10,862 nucleotides of DNA from contig CATPBV010000174.1 in assembly GCA_955652345.1 (NCBI GenBank), positions 1 through 10,862 of the forward strand, given 5' to 3'. The notes beneath the pieces are model-generated. The model saw only the letters and a list, made by a program, of their open reading frames with translations, was not told where the DNA came from and did not search any database. Source of the DNA: an uncultured Solirubrobacteraceae bacterium (GTDB lineage: Bacteria; Actinomycetota; Thermoleophilia; Solirubrobacterales; Solirubrobacteraceae). The position numbers and the translations under genes are program-made. Positions 1 to 6,068 of the stretch are shown here, piece after piece; within the stretch, counting starts at the first letter, position 1; every line of letters starts with the position of its first letter.

Positions 1-793
1 GCCCGCGGCGCACCAAGACCTTGACGAGGCTGATCGAACCTGCTGCTAGCTTGCTCGCCATGACCGGACCCCTGTTCGTGATCGGCGTCGACGTCGGCGG
101 CACCAAGACATCGGTCGCCACATTGCGCGGCACCGCCGCGGGCGAGCCGCTGGTGCGTCCGACCGAGCGATCGAGCGCCGAGTCCGGGCGCTCCCCGGCG
201 ATCCGGCGCGCCTCCCGCGCAAGCGCAGTGCCCGACGCAAGCGCCTCGACGCATCCGCGGTTGGGGCAGTTCCCCTGGCAGCGGGGGCCGTCCATGTCGA
301 TCACCATGTGGCCGAGCTCGGCTCCGGCGCCAACCCAGCCGCGGTAGGGCAGGCCACCGAGGATCAAGCCGCCGCCGATACCGGTGCCGATCGTGAGCAT
401 CACGACGTCGTCGCATCCACTTGCGGCCCCCGACCGTTGCTCTGCGAGCACGGCGGTGTTCGCGTCGTTGTCGACGAACACGGGCACGCCGAGACGCTCG
501 GCCATCACGTCGGCGAACGGGATGTCGCTGAGCGCCAGGTTGACCGCGATCACCGCCCGACCGGTGCGCTGGTCGATCAGGCAGGGAATCCCGAACCCCA
601 CCGCCTCGACCTCGCTCCCGGCAGCGCCGCGCGCGTCCTGCACCGCTTCGACGGCGACGTCGAGCAGTGCGGTTTGGTCCAGACCGCTCACGCTACGCTG
701 GACGCGGCGGTGCACTGAGAAGTCGCTGTCGACTGCGCCGGCGAGCAGCTTCGTCCCGCCCATGTCGACGCCGATGGTGCGCCGGGACGGCAT
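1..793 (-). CDS. ROK-family sugar kinase (glucokinase-like), C-terminal half replaced
   Basis: ROK kinases phosphorylate glucose or related sugars with ATP, or act as sugar-responsive repressors. No helix-turn-helix precedes the kinase fold here, so a cytoplasmic kinase is likely. From the ATG at 793-791 the protein shows the N-terminal phosphate-binding loop (GVDMGGTK, residues 8-15), the catalytic DNDAN segment (D110), a glycine-rich TIGTGIGGG stretch (134-142), and the ROK zinc site with H162, C172, C176 and C181 followed by VEAL. Clear ROK similarity stops at about residue 207 (base 173). Beyond that the frame stays open to the window edge but is antisense to another ROK gene start (60-172). 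A normal ROK protein has about 300-320 residues, so roughly a third is missing. No ribosome-binding site precedes the ATG, but a TATAGT hexamer ends six bases upstream. The gene is divergent from the LCP gene. Family assignment is firm; substrate is unknown, and whether the truncation is biological or an assembly join cannot be told from sequence alone. Confidence 0.85.
   Translation of the reverse strand, partial: MPSRRTIGVDMGGTKLLAGAVDSDFSVHRRVQRSVSGLDQTALLDVAVEAVQDARGAAGSEVEAVGFGIPCLIDQRTGRAVIAVNLALSDIPFADVMAERLGVPVFVDNDANTAVLAEQRSGAASGCDDVVMLTIGTGIGGGLILGGLPYRGWVGAGAELGHMVIDMDGPRCQGNCPNRGCVEALASGTALAREARRIAGERPDSALDRSVGRTSGSPAAVPRNVATDVLVPPTSTPITNRGPVMASKLAAGSISLVKVLVRRG
47..52 (+). promoter_or_regulatory. 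Putative -10 element for the ROK 5' fragment
   Basis: TAGCTT matches the actinobacterial -10 form TANNNT. It is followed by seven bases and then the ATG at 60, which would place the transcription start at the initiation codon. No Shine-Dalgarno sequence is present. A TTGACG at 21-26 resembles a -35 box, but its 20-base spacing is longer than usual. Confidence 0.35.
60..172 (+). pseudogene. 5' fragment of a second ROK-family gene
   Basis: The ATG at 60-62 opens a frame reading MTGPLFVIGVDVGGTKTSVA, a typical ROK N-terminus with the DxGGTK phosphate loop at residues 10-15. The next residues (TLRGTAAGEPLVRPTERSSAE) are still plausible for the family. After about base 172 the plus frame no longer looks like ROK, because there the minus strand encodes the zinc-site half of the other ROK gene. 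Only about 38 residues of this paralogue are present. The frame stays open to 347, but that part is a shadow. A TTGACG hexamer (21-26) and a TANNNT hexamer (47-52) lie upstream, so the fragment appears to carry its own promoter. It is either a gene broken by an inversion or one side of a chimeric assembly join. Confidence 0.6.
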
Positions 794-799
794 GTCGTC

Positions 800-807
800 A
801 CTATATG
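800..807. promoter_or_regulatory. Putative shared -10 region for divergent ROK and LCP genes
   Basis: The AT-rich octamer ACTATATG stands out in GC-rich surroundings. On the minus strand it reads TATAGT (805 to 800), six bases before the ROK ATG at 793. On the plus strand it reads TATATG (802-807), five bases before a GTG at 813 that fits the LCP gene. Neither gene has a recognisable ribosome-binding site. The two promoters would overlap and could not easily be occupied together. Confidence 0.4.
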
Positions 808-812
808 ACCAC

Positions 813-1916
813 GTGTCCAGCGACCTCGAAGACCGGCCCTACAAGCTCTACCGCTCCGGCCCGCGGGGACTGAAGGCGCTGCTCCGAGGCGAGGAAGACA
901 CCGGCCTGCCGGGCCCCGAGCGGTTGCGCCCCGATGGCCGCGACCGCAGCACGGGTCCCTCCCGCCGGATCACCCCGCGCCGGGTGATCAAGTACCTCCT
1001 GGTGGCGGTCGTCGGATGGGTCGTTCTGTCGCTGGTGCTGTTCATCGTCAGCGCTCAGATCGAGCAGGGGAACCTCCCGCAGTCCGCGGCGGCGGCGCTC
1101 CAGTCCGGCGGGAACATGCTGACCTCAACCGACACGATCCTGATCCTGGGCACCGACCAGCGACCAAGCATCGGACCGGGCTCGAAGGAGCCTGGCGCCA
1201 ATAAGAGCGACGCCGGCAGCCGCTCGGACACGATCATGCTGTGGCGGATCGGCGCCGGCACCTCTCGCCGCCTCTCGATCCCGCGCGACACGGTCGCGAA
1301 CGTCCCTGGCCACGGAGACACGAAGATCAATGCGGCGTATGCCTATGGAGGCCCCGCGCTCGCGATCAAGACGGTCGAGCAGTTCACGGGGATCCCGATC
1401 AACCACGTGATCGTCGTAAACCTGGCCGCGTTCCCTCAGTTCATCGACGCGATCGGCGGAATCGACGTGACCACCGGCAAGGTCTGCTCGGACATCAGCG
1501 GCGGCACCAAGAAAGGGGGCTTCTCGCTCTACCTAACGCCCGGTCCCCATCACCTGGACGGGCTCCAGGCGCTCACCTACGCGCGGACGCGCAAGAACAC
1601 ATGCAACCCCGCCGAGAACGACCTGACCCGAGTGCAGCACCAGCAGGAGATCCTCAACGCGATCAAGGCAAAGCTGTTCTCCCCCTGGACCTTCTTCCGG
1701 CTCCCGTTCGCGTCGTGGGACGCGCCGAAGGTGCTCCGAACCGACATGGGCGGACCCACGCTGCTGACGCTGTTCATCGCCTCGGAGCTTGGCGGCTCAG
1801 CGCCTGTCCAGGTGCTGAAGCCGGACGGTTCGACGACGCTCCCGGACGGCTCATCGGCCCTGACCGTCAACCCGGGCACGGTACGCAGTGCCGTGGCGCA
1901 ATTGATGAACGGGTAG
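813..1916 (+). CDS. LytR-CpsA-Psr (LCP) family glycopolymer transferase
   Basis: LCP proteins sit in the membrane with the catalytic domain outside and move lipid-linked glycopolymers (teichoic acid, arabinogalactan or capsule) onto peptidoglycan. Counting from GTG 813 the protein has 367 residues: a basic cytoplasmic segment (1-57), one membrane helix (about 58-81), then the LCP domain. Visible motifs are ILGTDQRP (111-118), RSDTIML (137-143), SIPRDT (155-160), KINAAYAYGG (171-180), YARTRK (256-261) and NDLTRVQHQQ (269-278). These carry the conserved Arg and Asp residues that bind the pyrophosphate-lipid and Mg2+. C225 and C264 could form a disulfide. An in-frame ATG at 792 would add seven residues but overlaps the divergent ROK start and leaves the -10-like site inside the gene, so GTG 813 is preferred. 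No C-terminal LytR_C domain is seen. It converges on the fmdB-like gene with 14 bases between the stops. Confidence 0.92.
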   Translation: MSSDLEDRPYKLYRSGPRGLKALLRGEEDTGLPGPERLRPDGRDRSTGPSRRITPRRVIKYLLVAVVGWVVLSLVLFIVSAQIEQGNLPQSAAAALQSGGNMLTSTDTILILGTDQRPSIGPGSKEPGANKSDAGSRSDTIMLWRIGAGTSRRLSIPRDTVANVPGHGDTKINAAYAYGGPALAIKTVEQFTGIPINHVIVVNLAAFPQFIDAIGGIDVTTGKVCSDISGGTKKGGFSLYLTPGPHHLDGLQALTYARTRKNTCNPAENDLTRVQHQQEILNAIKAKLFSPWTFFRLPFASWDAPKVLRTDMGGPTLLTLFIASELGGSAPVQVLKPDGSTTLPDGSSALTVNPGTVRSAVAQLMNG

Positions 1917-1929
1917 CGATCCGCCCGTT
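1908..1929. terminator. Short hairpin between convergent LCP and fmdB genes
   Basis: AACGGG (1908-1913) and CCCGTT (1924-1929) form a 6-bp stem with a 10-base loop, spanning the LCP stop codon and ending just before the fmdB stop. There is no U-tract. It could weakly terminate transcription in both directions, but the stem is short. Confidence 0.3.
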
Positions 1930-1930
1930 G

Positions 1931-2302
1931 TCAGTCCGAGGCCGCGGCCTTCGGCTTGGAGGACGCCGAGTCTGAGCTGGAGCTCTTCGAGTCGGACTTC
2001 GCGCCGGTGTCCTTGGCGCCGGCGTCCTTCGCGCCGGTGTCCTTGGCGCCGGTGTCCTTGGCGCCGGCGCCCTTCTCACCGGTCTTGACGCCCTCGGCGC
2101 CGTCGCCCTTCTCGCGAGCACGCTTTCGGGTCCCGTAGTCGGTGTTGTAGAAACCCGAGCCCTTGAAGTGAACGGCGACCGGATGGAACACCCGTTGTAC
2201 CGGCGCCGAGCAGGTCGTGCAGCTCACGACCGGGCCGTCGCTCATCCGCTGCATCACCTCGAAGGTGTGGCCATGCTCGCAGCGGTACTCGTAGATCGGC
2301 AT
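1931..2302 (-). CDS. FmdB-type zinc-ribbon protein with repetitive charged tail
   Basis: FmdB/CxxC_CxxC_SSSS proteins are small zinc-ribbon proteins of unsettled function, first described as putative regulators in formamidase gene clusters. The N-terminus MPIYEYRCEHGHTFE and the CTTC pair (C28, C31) form the zinc ribbon. The first half-site reads C-E-H-G-H (C8, H10, H12) rather than the commoner CxxCGH. VAVHFKGSGFYNTDYG (43-57) is a conserved block of the actinobacterial members. From about residue 60 the protein is a low-complexity basic/acidic tail with tandem GAKDT pentapeptides, then a Ser-rich end; this tail is probably disordered. Total length is 123 residues; members without such a tail are usually 70-110. 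The gene is divergent from glyS across a CIRCE-like operator and convergent with the LCP gene. Confidence 0.88.
   Translation of the reverse strand: MPIYEYRCEHGHTFEVMQRMSDGPVVSCTTCSAPVQRVFHPVAVHFKGSGFYNTDYGTRKRAREKGDGAEGVKTGEKGAGAKDTGAKDTGAKDAGAKDTGAKSDSKSSSSDSASSKPKAAASD
2001..2075 (-). repeat. 15-bp tandem repeat coding for GAKDT units
   Basis: Five head-to-tail copies of a 15-base unit (GCGCCGGTGTCCTTG on the plus strand) lie inside the 3' part of the fmdB-like gene. The copies at 2001, 2031 and 2046 are identical. Those at 2016 and 2061 differ at two or three bases. The unit length is a multiple of three, so copy-number change keeps the frame. Confidence 0.9.
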
Positions 2303-2312
2303 CGCTTCATAT

Positions 2313-2318
2313 AGTGTA
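2313..2318 (-). promoter_or_regulatory. Putative -10 element for fmdB-like gene
   Basis: On the minus strand TACACT fits TANNNT and ends ten bases before the ATG at 2302. The bases between (ATATGAAGCG) contain no convincing Shine-Dalgarno sequence. The expected -35 position would fall inside the CIRCE-like inverted repeat. Confidence 0.35.
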
Positions 2319-2329
2319 GCCGCGGCGCC

Positions 2330-2356
2330 TTGGCACTCTCAAGCGCAGAGTGCCAA
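2330..2356. promoter_or_regulatory. CIRCE element (HrcA operator)
   Basis: TTGGCACTC (2330-2338) and GAGTGCCAA (2348-2356) are perfect 9-base inverted arms separated by exactly nine bases. One further C-G pair extends the arms at 2329/2357. The classical CIRCE consensus is TTAGCACTC-N9-GAGTGCTAA, so each arm differs at one position and in a compensatory way. CIRCE is bound by the heat-shock repressor HrcA, usually in front of groESL or dnaK. Here it lies between the divergent fmdB-like and glyS genes and covers the -35 regions predicted for both. The match to arms and spacer is seen directly; HrcA binding is inferred. Confidence 0.8.
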
Positions 2357-2361
2357 GCGGC

Positions 2362-2367
2362 TAGGGT
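2362..2367 (+). promoter_or_regulatory. Putative -10 element for glyS
   Basis: TAGGGT fits TANNNT and is followed by eight bases and then the ATG at 2376, compatible with a leaderless transcript. The right arm of the CIRCE-like repeat ends five bases upstream, so a bound repressor would block polymerase here. Confidence 0.35.
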
Positions 2368-2375
2368 CCCTTAGC

Positions 2376-3746
2376 ATGCCCGCCGTGCCACACGAACCCG
2401 TGACGATGGACAAGATCGTCTCGCTGTGCAAGCGGCGTGGCTTCGTGTTCCCGAGCAGCGAGATCTACGGGGGGCTGGGGTCGAGTTACGACTACGGCCA
2501 CTACGGCGTGCTGCTGCGCAACAACATCCGCACTGAGTGGTGGCGCGCCATGCTCCAGGAGCGCGATGACATCGTCGCACTCGACTCGGCGATCATCCAG
2601 CACCCGCGGACCTGGATGGCGAGCGGCCACCTGGCCAACTTCAGCGATCCGCTCGTCGACTGCCGCACGTGCGGGCTCCGTTTTCGCGCGGACCACCTCC
2701 ACCAGTCTCAGTGCGGCCGCAAGCCGTCGAAGGCGCCGGGCGAGACGCCGGACTGCGATCTGACGGAAGCCCGCGACTTCAACATGATGTTCGAGACGAC
2801 GTTCGGGCCGGTCAAAGACAAGGGTTCGACGGTCTATCTGCGCCCGGAGACCGCCCAGGGCATCTTCCTGAACTTCCGCAACTACCTGCAGTTCGCCCGC
2901 CGCAAGCCGCCGTTCGGGATCGCCCAGATCGGCAAGGTTTTCCGCAACGAGATCACCGCCCGCAACTTCATCTTCCGCACCCGCGAGTTCGAGCAGATGG
3001 AGATGGAGTTCTTCGTGCCGCCTGCCGAAGCGGCGCAGTGGCACGAGCACTGGATGGAGCAGCGGGCGGCATGGTGGACACGGCTCGGAGTACGACCCGA
3101 TCACCTGCGACTGCGCGCGCACGATCCGGACGAGCTATCGCACTACTCGAGCGCGACCAGCGACATCGAGTATCTGTTCGACGACGAGTGGTCGGAGCTC
3201 GAGGGGATCGCCAACCGCGGAGACTTCGATCTGCGCCAGCATGCCGAGCATTCCGGCCAGAAGCTCGAGTACGTCGACAGCGCGACGGGCGAGCGGTATG
3301 TGCCGCATGTCGTCGAGCCGGCGGCGGGGGTGGACCGCGCGATGCTGACGTTCCTGTACGACGCCTACGACGAGGATGAAATCGAGGGCGAGAAGCGCAC
3401 CGTCCTTCGCCTTCACCCGCTGCTCGCACCCGTCAAGGTCGTAGTCCTGCCGCTCGTCCGCAAGGATGGCCAGCCCGAGCTTGCGCACGACGTTTACGCG
3501 GAGCTGCGCGAGCGCGTGCAGGCCGAGTACGACGAGGGCGGGGCGATCGGCCGGCGCTACCGGCGCCAGGACGAGATCGGGACCCCGTGGGCGGTGACGA
3601 TCGACCATCGCTCGCTCGAGGACCGCACGGTGACGCTGCGCGACCGCGACAGCCTCGGCCAGGATCGAGTCGCGATCGACGATCTCGGCGACGAGATCGA
3701 GCGGCGCCTGCGTGCACCGTGGCACTCGCCCAAGCTTGGTCCCTAG
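2376..3746 (+). CDS. glyS: Glycyl-tRNA synthetase, single-chain dimeric type
   Basis: This cytoplasmic enzyme charges tRNA-Gly with glycine using ATP. At 456 residues it is the class IIa alpha2 form found in Actinobacteria, archaea and eukaryotes, not the two-gene GlyQ/GlyS form. Visible features are the N-terminal GFVFPSSEIYGGLGSSYDYG (22-41), a Cys-rich insertion probably binding zinc (C96, C99, C113, C127), the family signature LRPETAQGIFLNF (155-167), motif 2 beginning FRNEI (189-193) and running to the FEQMEMEFF segment (205-213), and motif 3 around AAGVDRAM (316-323). The C-terminal anticodon-binding domain begins at about 350 (APVKVVVLPL). The ATG at 2376 is preferred because the first residues are normal for the family and a -10-like TAGGGT lies eight bases upstream; no ribosome-binding site is visible. 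The divergent promoter region holds a CIRCE-like element, so heat-shock control is possible. Confidence 0.97.
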   Translation: MPAVPHEPVTMDKIVSLCKRRGFVFPSSEIYGGLGSSYDYGHYGVLLRNNIRTEWWRAMLQERDDIVALDSAIIQHPRTWMASGHLANFSDPLVDCRTCGLRFRADHLHQSQCGRKPSKAPGETPDCDLTEARDFNMMFETTFGPVKDKGSTVYLRPETAQGIFLNFRNYLQFARRKPPFGIAQIGKVFRNEITARNFIFRTREFEQMEMEFFVPPAEAAQWHEHWMEQRAAWWTRLGVRPDHLRLRAHDPDELSHYSSATSDIEYLFDDEWSELEGIANRGDFDLRQHAEHSGQKLEYVDSATGERYVPHVVEPAAGVDRAMLTFLYDAYDEDEIEGEKRTVLRLHPLLAPVKVVVLPLVRKDGQPELAHDVYAELRERVQAEYDEGGAIGRRYRRQDEIGTPWAVTIDHRSLEDRTVTLRDRDSLGQDRVAIDDLGDEIERRLRAPWHSPKLGP

Positions 3747-3785
3747 AACTCGGTACCTAGACGTCGCGCCCGCAACGTGCAAAAC

Positions 3786-3791
3786 TACACC
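3786..3791 (+). promoter_or_regulatory. Weak putative -10 element for the R2lox-SCP2 gene
   Basis: TACACC, eight bases before the ATG at 3800, resembles TANNNT except for its last base. The 53-base gap after glyS is large enough for a promoter, and no Shine-Dalgarno sequence precedes the ATG. Co-transcription with glyS is the alternative. Confidence 0.2.
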
Positions 3792-3799
3792 GACGTAGC

Positions 3800-5050
3800 A
3801 TGGCTCGCGCGATCGCCGCAGATCAGATCTCCTACGAGGATCTCTACACCCGCTGGGAGCAGGGCAACTGGCGCGCCACCGAGATCGATTTCTCGACCGA
3901 TCGCGAGCAGTGGCACAGCACGCTCACCGACCTCGAGCGTCGCGGGGCGCTGTGGACGTACTCGATGTTCTTCCACGGCGAGGATTCGGTCACCGACAAC
4001 CTGTCGCCGTTCATCGACGCCGCGCCGCGCGAGGAGCAGAAGTACTTTCTCGCCACGCAACAGGCGGATGAGGCCCGCCATGCGGTCATGTTCGGCCGCT
4101 TCATGCAGGAGGTCGTCGGCGCCGGCTCGGGCACGGCCGATCTGCTCGAAGCCACCCGCCCCGAGCTGACCTGGGGCTTCCGCAGAGTCTTCCGGCGGCT
4201 GGACCGCATGGCCGACGAGCTGCGCAGGGATCGCTCACGCCCCAAGCTCGCCCAGGCGATCACGCTCTATCACCTGGTGATCGAGGCCTCACTCGCCCAG
4301 CCCGGCCAGCACTTCATCGACGGCTCGCTCTCAGATCGCGAGCTGCTGCCCGGTCTACGGGAGGGGGTCGGCCACGTCTCGCGCGACGAGCAGCGCCACA
4401 TCGCTTTCGGGGTGAAGATGATCGCTGACCTGATTCGCGAGGACCCAGAATGCGAGCCCGCGATCGAGGAGCTGCTCCGCGAGGTTCTGCCGATCACGGC
4501 TGCCGTGTTCGTGCCGCCGGGCTGGGACGAGCGGCTCGTCACCTGCTTCGGCTTCACGCTCGAGGACATCTTCGCGCGCGGTGCGGAGTCGCTGGAGGCG
4601 CGCTTGCGTGCGGCGGGGCTCGACCCCGAGCGCATGCGCCTCGGACTTCCCTTCGACGTGCCTTCCGATGAGCGTGCCAGGCGGGCGCTGGCGCTGCTGC
4701 GGGCCGGCTACCTGGGGCCGCGCAATCGGACGTTGCGGGCGAGCCCGGAGCTGACAGGCTTGCTGTTCGACAGCATGCGCCGCCAGATCAACACCGACAT
4801 TGCGCCCGGCGCCACGCTGCAATGGGAGTTCAGCGACGCCGAGCCATGGCACTTGCGGATCGACAACGGCGCAACCTCGGTGACCCAGGGTCGCGCCGAG
4901 CACGCTGACCTGACGTTCCACTGCCGGCTCGAGGATTGGACCGACGTGACCGCCGGGCGCGCCGCCCCGTGGCGGGTGATGCTGAGGGGCCGCATGCGGC
5001 CGAGCGGGAACGTGCGGCTGCTGATGCGCGCGGGCAAGCTGTTCGCGTAG
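3800..5050 (+). CDS. R2-like ligand-binding oxidase (R2lox-like) fused to SCP2 domain
   Basis: Residues 1 to about 290 form a ferritin-like diiron domain related to the ribonucleotide reductase small subunit. Candidate metal ligands are E61 (HGED), E91 and H94 (DEARH), E162 (HLVIEAS), and E197 and H200 (DEQRH). The position of the catalytic Tyr of class Ic R2 (four residues after the first His) is F98. In R2lox a Val three residues after the first Glu and a Tyr five residues before the fourth ligand form an ether cross-link; the equivalents V64 and Y157 are both present. Together these favour R2lox, a Mn/Fe oxidase that binds a long-chain fatty acid, over a true reductase subunit. Residues from about 315 to 416 resemble an SCP2 sterol/lipid-carrier domain (ADLTFHCRLEDW, then a GRAAPWRVMLRGRM segment). 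R2lox is normally about 300 residues, so this is a two-domain fusion. It follows glyS by 53 bases. Substrate is unknown; oxidation of a lipid held by SCP2 is an inference. Confidence 0.85.
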   Translation: MARAIAADQISYEDLYTRWEQGNWRATEIDFSTDREQWHSTLTDLERRGALWTYSMFFHGEDSVTDNLSPFIDAAPREEQKYFLATQQADEARHAVMFGRFMQEVVGAGSGTADLLEATRPELTWGFRRVFRRLDRMADELRRDRSRPKLAQAITLYHLVIEASLAQPGQHFIDGSLSDRELLPGLREGVGHVSRDEQRHIAFGVKMIADLIREDPECEPAIEELLREVLPITAAVFVPPGWDERLVTCFGFTLEDIFARGAESLEARLRAAGLDPERMRLGLPFDVPSDERARRALALLRAGYLGPRNRTLRASPELTGLLFDSMRRQINTDIAPGATLQWEFSDAEPWHLRIDNGATSVTQGRAEHADLTFHCRLEDWTDVTAGRAAPWRVMLRGRMRPSGNVRLLMRAGKLFA

Positions 5051-5087
5051 CCGCCGCGCACGGACCGGCCACCCCGCCCCGACATCT

Positions 5088-5126
5088 TTGGCGATTTGGG
5101 GGTCCATGTGTCCCCCAGAACGCCAA
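5088..5126. terminator. Bidirectional hairpin between convergent transcripts
   Basis: TTGGCG (5088-5093) pairs with CGCCAA (5121-5126). After one A-A mismatch the stem continues as TTTGGGGG (5095-5102) with CCCCCAGAA (5112-5119 region, including one G-U pair), closing a nine-base loop. It lies between the stop of the R2lox-SCP2 gene and the stop of the small membrane protein gene on the other strand. No U-tract follows on either strand, as is common for actinobacterial terminators. Confidence 0.65.
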
Positions 5127-5130
5127 TCCC

Positions 5131-5313
5131 CTACTGCCGGCGTTGCTTGCGGCGAATGAGCAGGTGGTGGATCACGGCACTCAGCAGCAGGCCGACGATC
5201 ACCAGGACAGCGAGGATCGCCACCGCTGCCATCCCTGGCGCCACGATCACCACCACGACGAGCGCGATCACCGCCGCGATAGCGAGGTCGGCCATGAGAA
5301 CCCGGCGCGTCAT
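5131..5313 (-). CDS. Small two-helix membrane protein, coupled to dprE2
   Basis: A 60-residue protein of unknown family. Two hydrophobic stretches (about 8-28 and 30-50) are separated by a Gly-Met turn, and the C-terminus is strongly basic (RRKQRR), suggesting a helical hairpin with the tail in the cytoplasm. Its ATG overlaps the stop codon of the dprE2 homologue in an ATGA arrangement, so translation is probably coupled and it is the last gene of the ubiA-dprE1-dprE2 operon. A hairpin follows it. The coupling hints at a role near decaprenyl-phosphoryl-arabinose synthesis or export, but nothing in the sequence proves this. It is too short to resemble the GtrA-type Rv3789 protein of mycobacteria. 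Confidence 0.75.
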   Translation of the reverse strand: MTRRVLMADLAIAAVIALVVVVIVAPGMAAVAILAVLVIVGLLLSAVIHHLLIRRKQRRQ

Positions 5314-6068
5314 ATCGGGAGCCTCCGGAAGATCCTCCGCGGAAGGTGGCGCAGGACGGCGAAAACGACCCGAAGCCGCCCTGGCACCCAGACCGTGTGC
5401 GCGCTCCCAGCCAGAGCCCGCACGGTGGCCTGCGCCACCTCGTCGGCGCTCACCGCCATCGGCGCCGGCGCGAGGCCCGCGGTCATCCGCGTCTTCACGA
5501 ACCCGGGGCGGACGACGAGCACCCGCACGCCCGTTCCTTCGGTAGCGTCCGCGAGCCCCTGGGCGAGGGCGTCGAGTCCGGCCTTGGCAGCGCCGTAGAT
5601 TGGGTTGCTGGCGCGAGGCCGCTCGGCTGCGACGCTCGAGAGCACGACGAGCGTGCCGCTCCCGCGCTCGCGCAGCGCCCCCAGGGACTCGATCAGGAGC
5701 GACCCGGCGCCCAGGAAGTTCACCCTCATCACCTCAGCGGCCTCCGCTCGATCCGCATCGAGTCCGGACCGGGCGCCGAGGACGCCCACCGCCAGCACCA
5801 CGACGTCGAAGCCACCGGCCTTCGAGAAGGCCTGCTGCACGACTCTGCGGTGGCTGTCGAGGTCATCGGCCTCGAGCGCATCGATCTCGCCTCGGATCCC
5901 CGCTGCGCGCTCCAGGGTGCCAAGCGCCTGCTCCAGACGCTCCTGGTCACGACCGAGCAGAAACGCCCACAGGGGTCCCTCCTCGGCCAGCCGGCGCACG
6001 ATCGCGAGCCCGATCTCCGAGGTCCCGCCGATCAGCAGGACGCGCTTCTCGGCGGTCACCGAGCTCAC
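5310..6068 (-). CDS. dprE2: Decaprenylphosphoryl-2-keto-ribose reductase (DprE2-like SDR)
   Basis: This short-chain dehydrogenase reduces the 2-keto intermediate made by DprE1 to decaprenyl-phosphoryl-arabinose with NAD(P)H. The 252 residues include the nucleotide-binding GGTSEIGLAI (14-23), N117 in VNFLG, and the catalytic set S145, Y158 and K162 (LSSVAAER ... IYGAAKAGLD). The segment RVLVVRPGFVKTRM (182-195) and the end RHLPRRIFRRLPI closely resemble mycobacterial DprE2, which also ends in an RHxPRxIFRxLPI-like sequence. The chosen start is GTG 6068-6066, which overlaps the dprE1 stop in a GTGA arrangement; longer frames reach into dprE1 and add no SDR sequence. The gene sits third in the operon, and its stop overlaps the start of the small membrane protein gene. 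Assignment as DprE2 rather than a generic SDR is strengthened by the adjacent dprE1 and ubiA genes. Confidence 0.92.
   Translation of the reverse strand: MSSVTAEKRVLLIGGTSEIGLAIVRRLAEEGPLWAFLLGRDQERLEQALGTLERAAGIRGEIDALEADDLDSHRRVVQQAFSKAGGFDVVVLAVGVLGARSGLDADRAEAAEVMRVNFLGAGSLLIESLGALRERGSGTLVVLSSVAAERPRASNPIYGAAKAGLDALAQGLADATEGTGVRVLVVRPGFVKTRMTAGLAPAPMAVSADEVAQATVRALAGSAHTVWVPGRLRVVFAVLRHLPRRIFRRLPI

Noticed and set aside
21..59. Start of the ROK 5' fragment at TTG 21
   Set aside because: The residues before the ATG at 60 do not resemble a ROK N-terminus, and this stretch looks like promoter sequence.
384..812. N-terminal extension of the LCP frame back to 384
   Set aside because: This part lies antisense to the ROK kinase and reads as Ser/Thr/Arg-rich noise; LCP-like sequence begins near 813.
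2361..3782. Minus-strand open frames of 253 and 215 residues opposite glyS
   Set aside because: They mirror the GlyRS codons and have no recognisable domain; GlyRS itself is beyond doubt.
3800..4690. Class Ib/Ic ribonucleotide reductase small subunit
   Set aside because: The radical Tyr position is Phe, no large subunit gene is nearby, and the Val/Tyr pair spacing matches R2lox.
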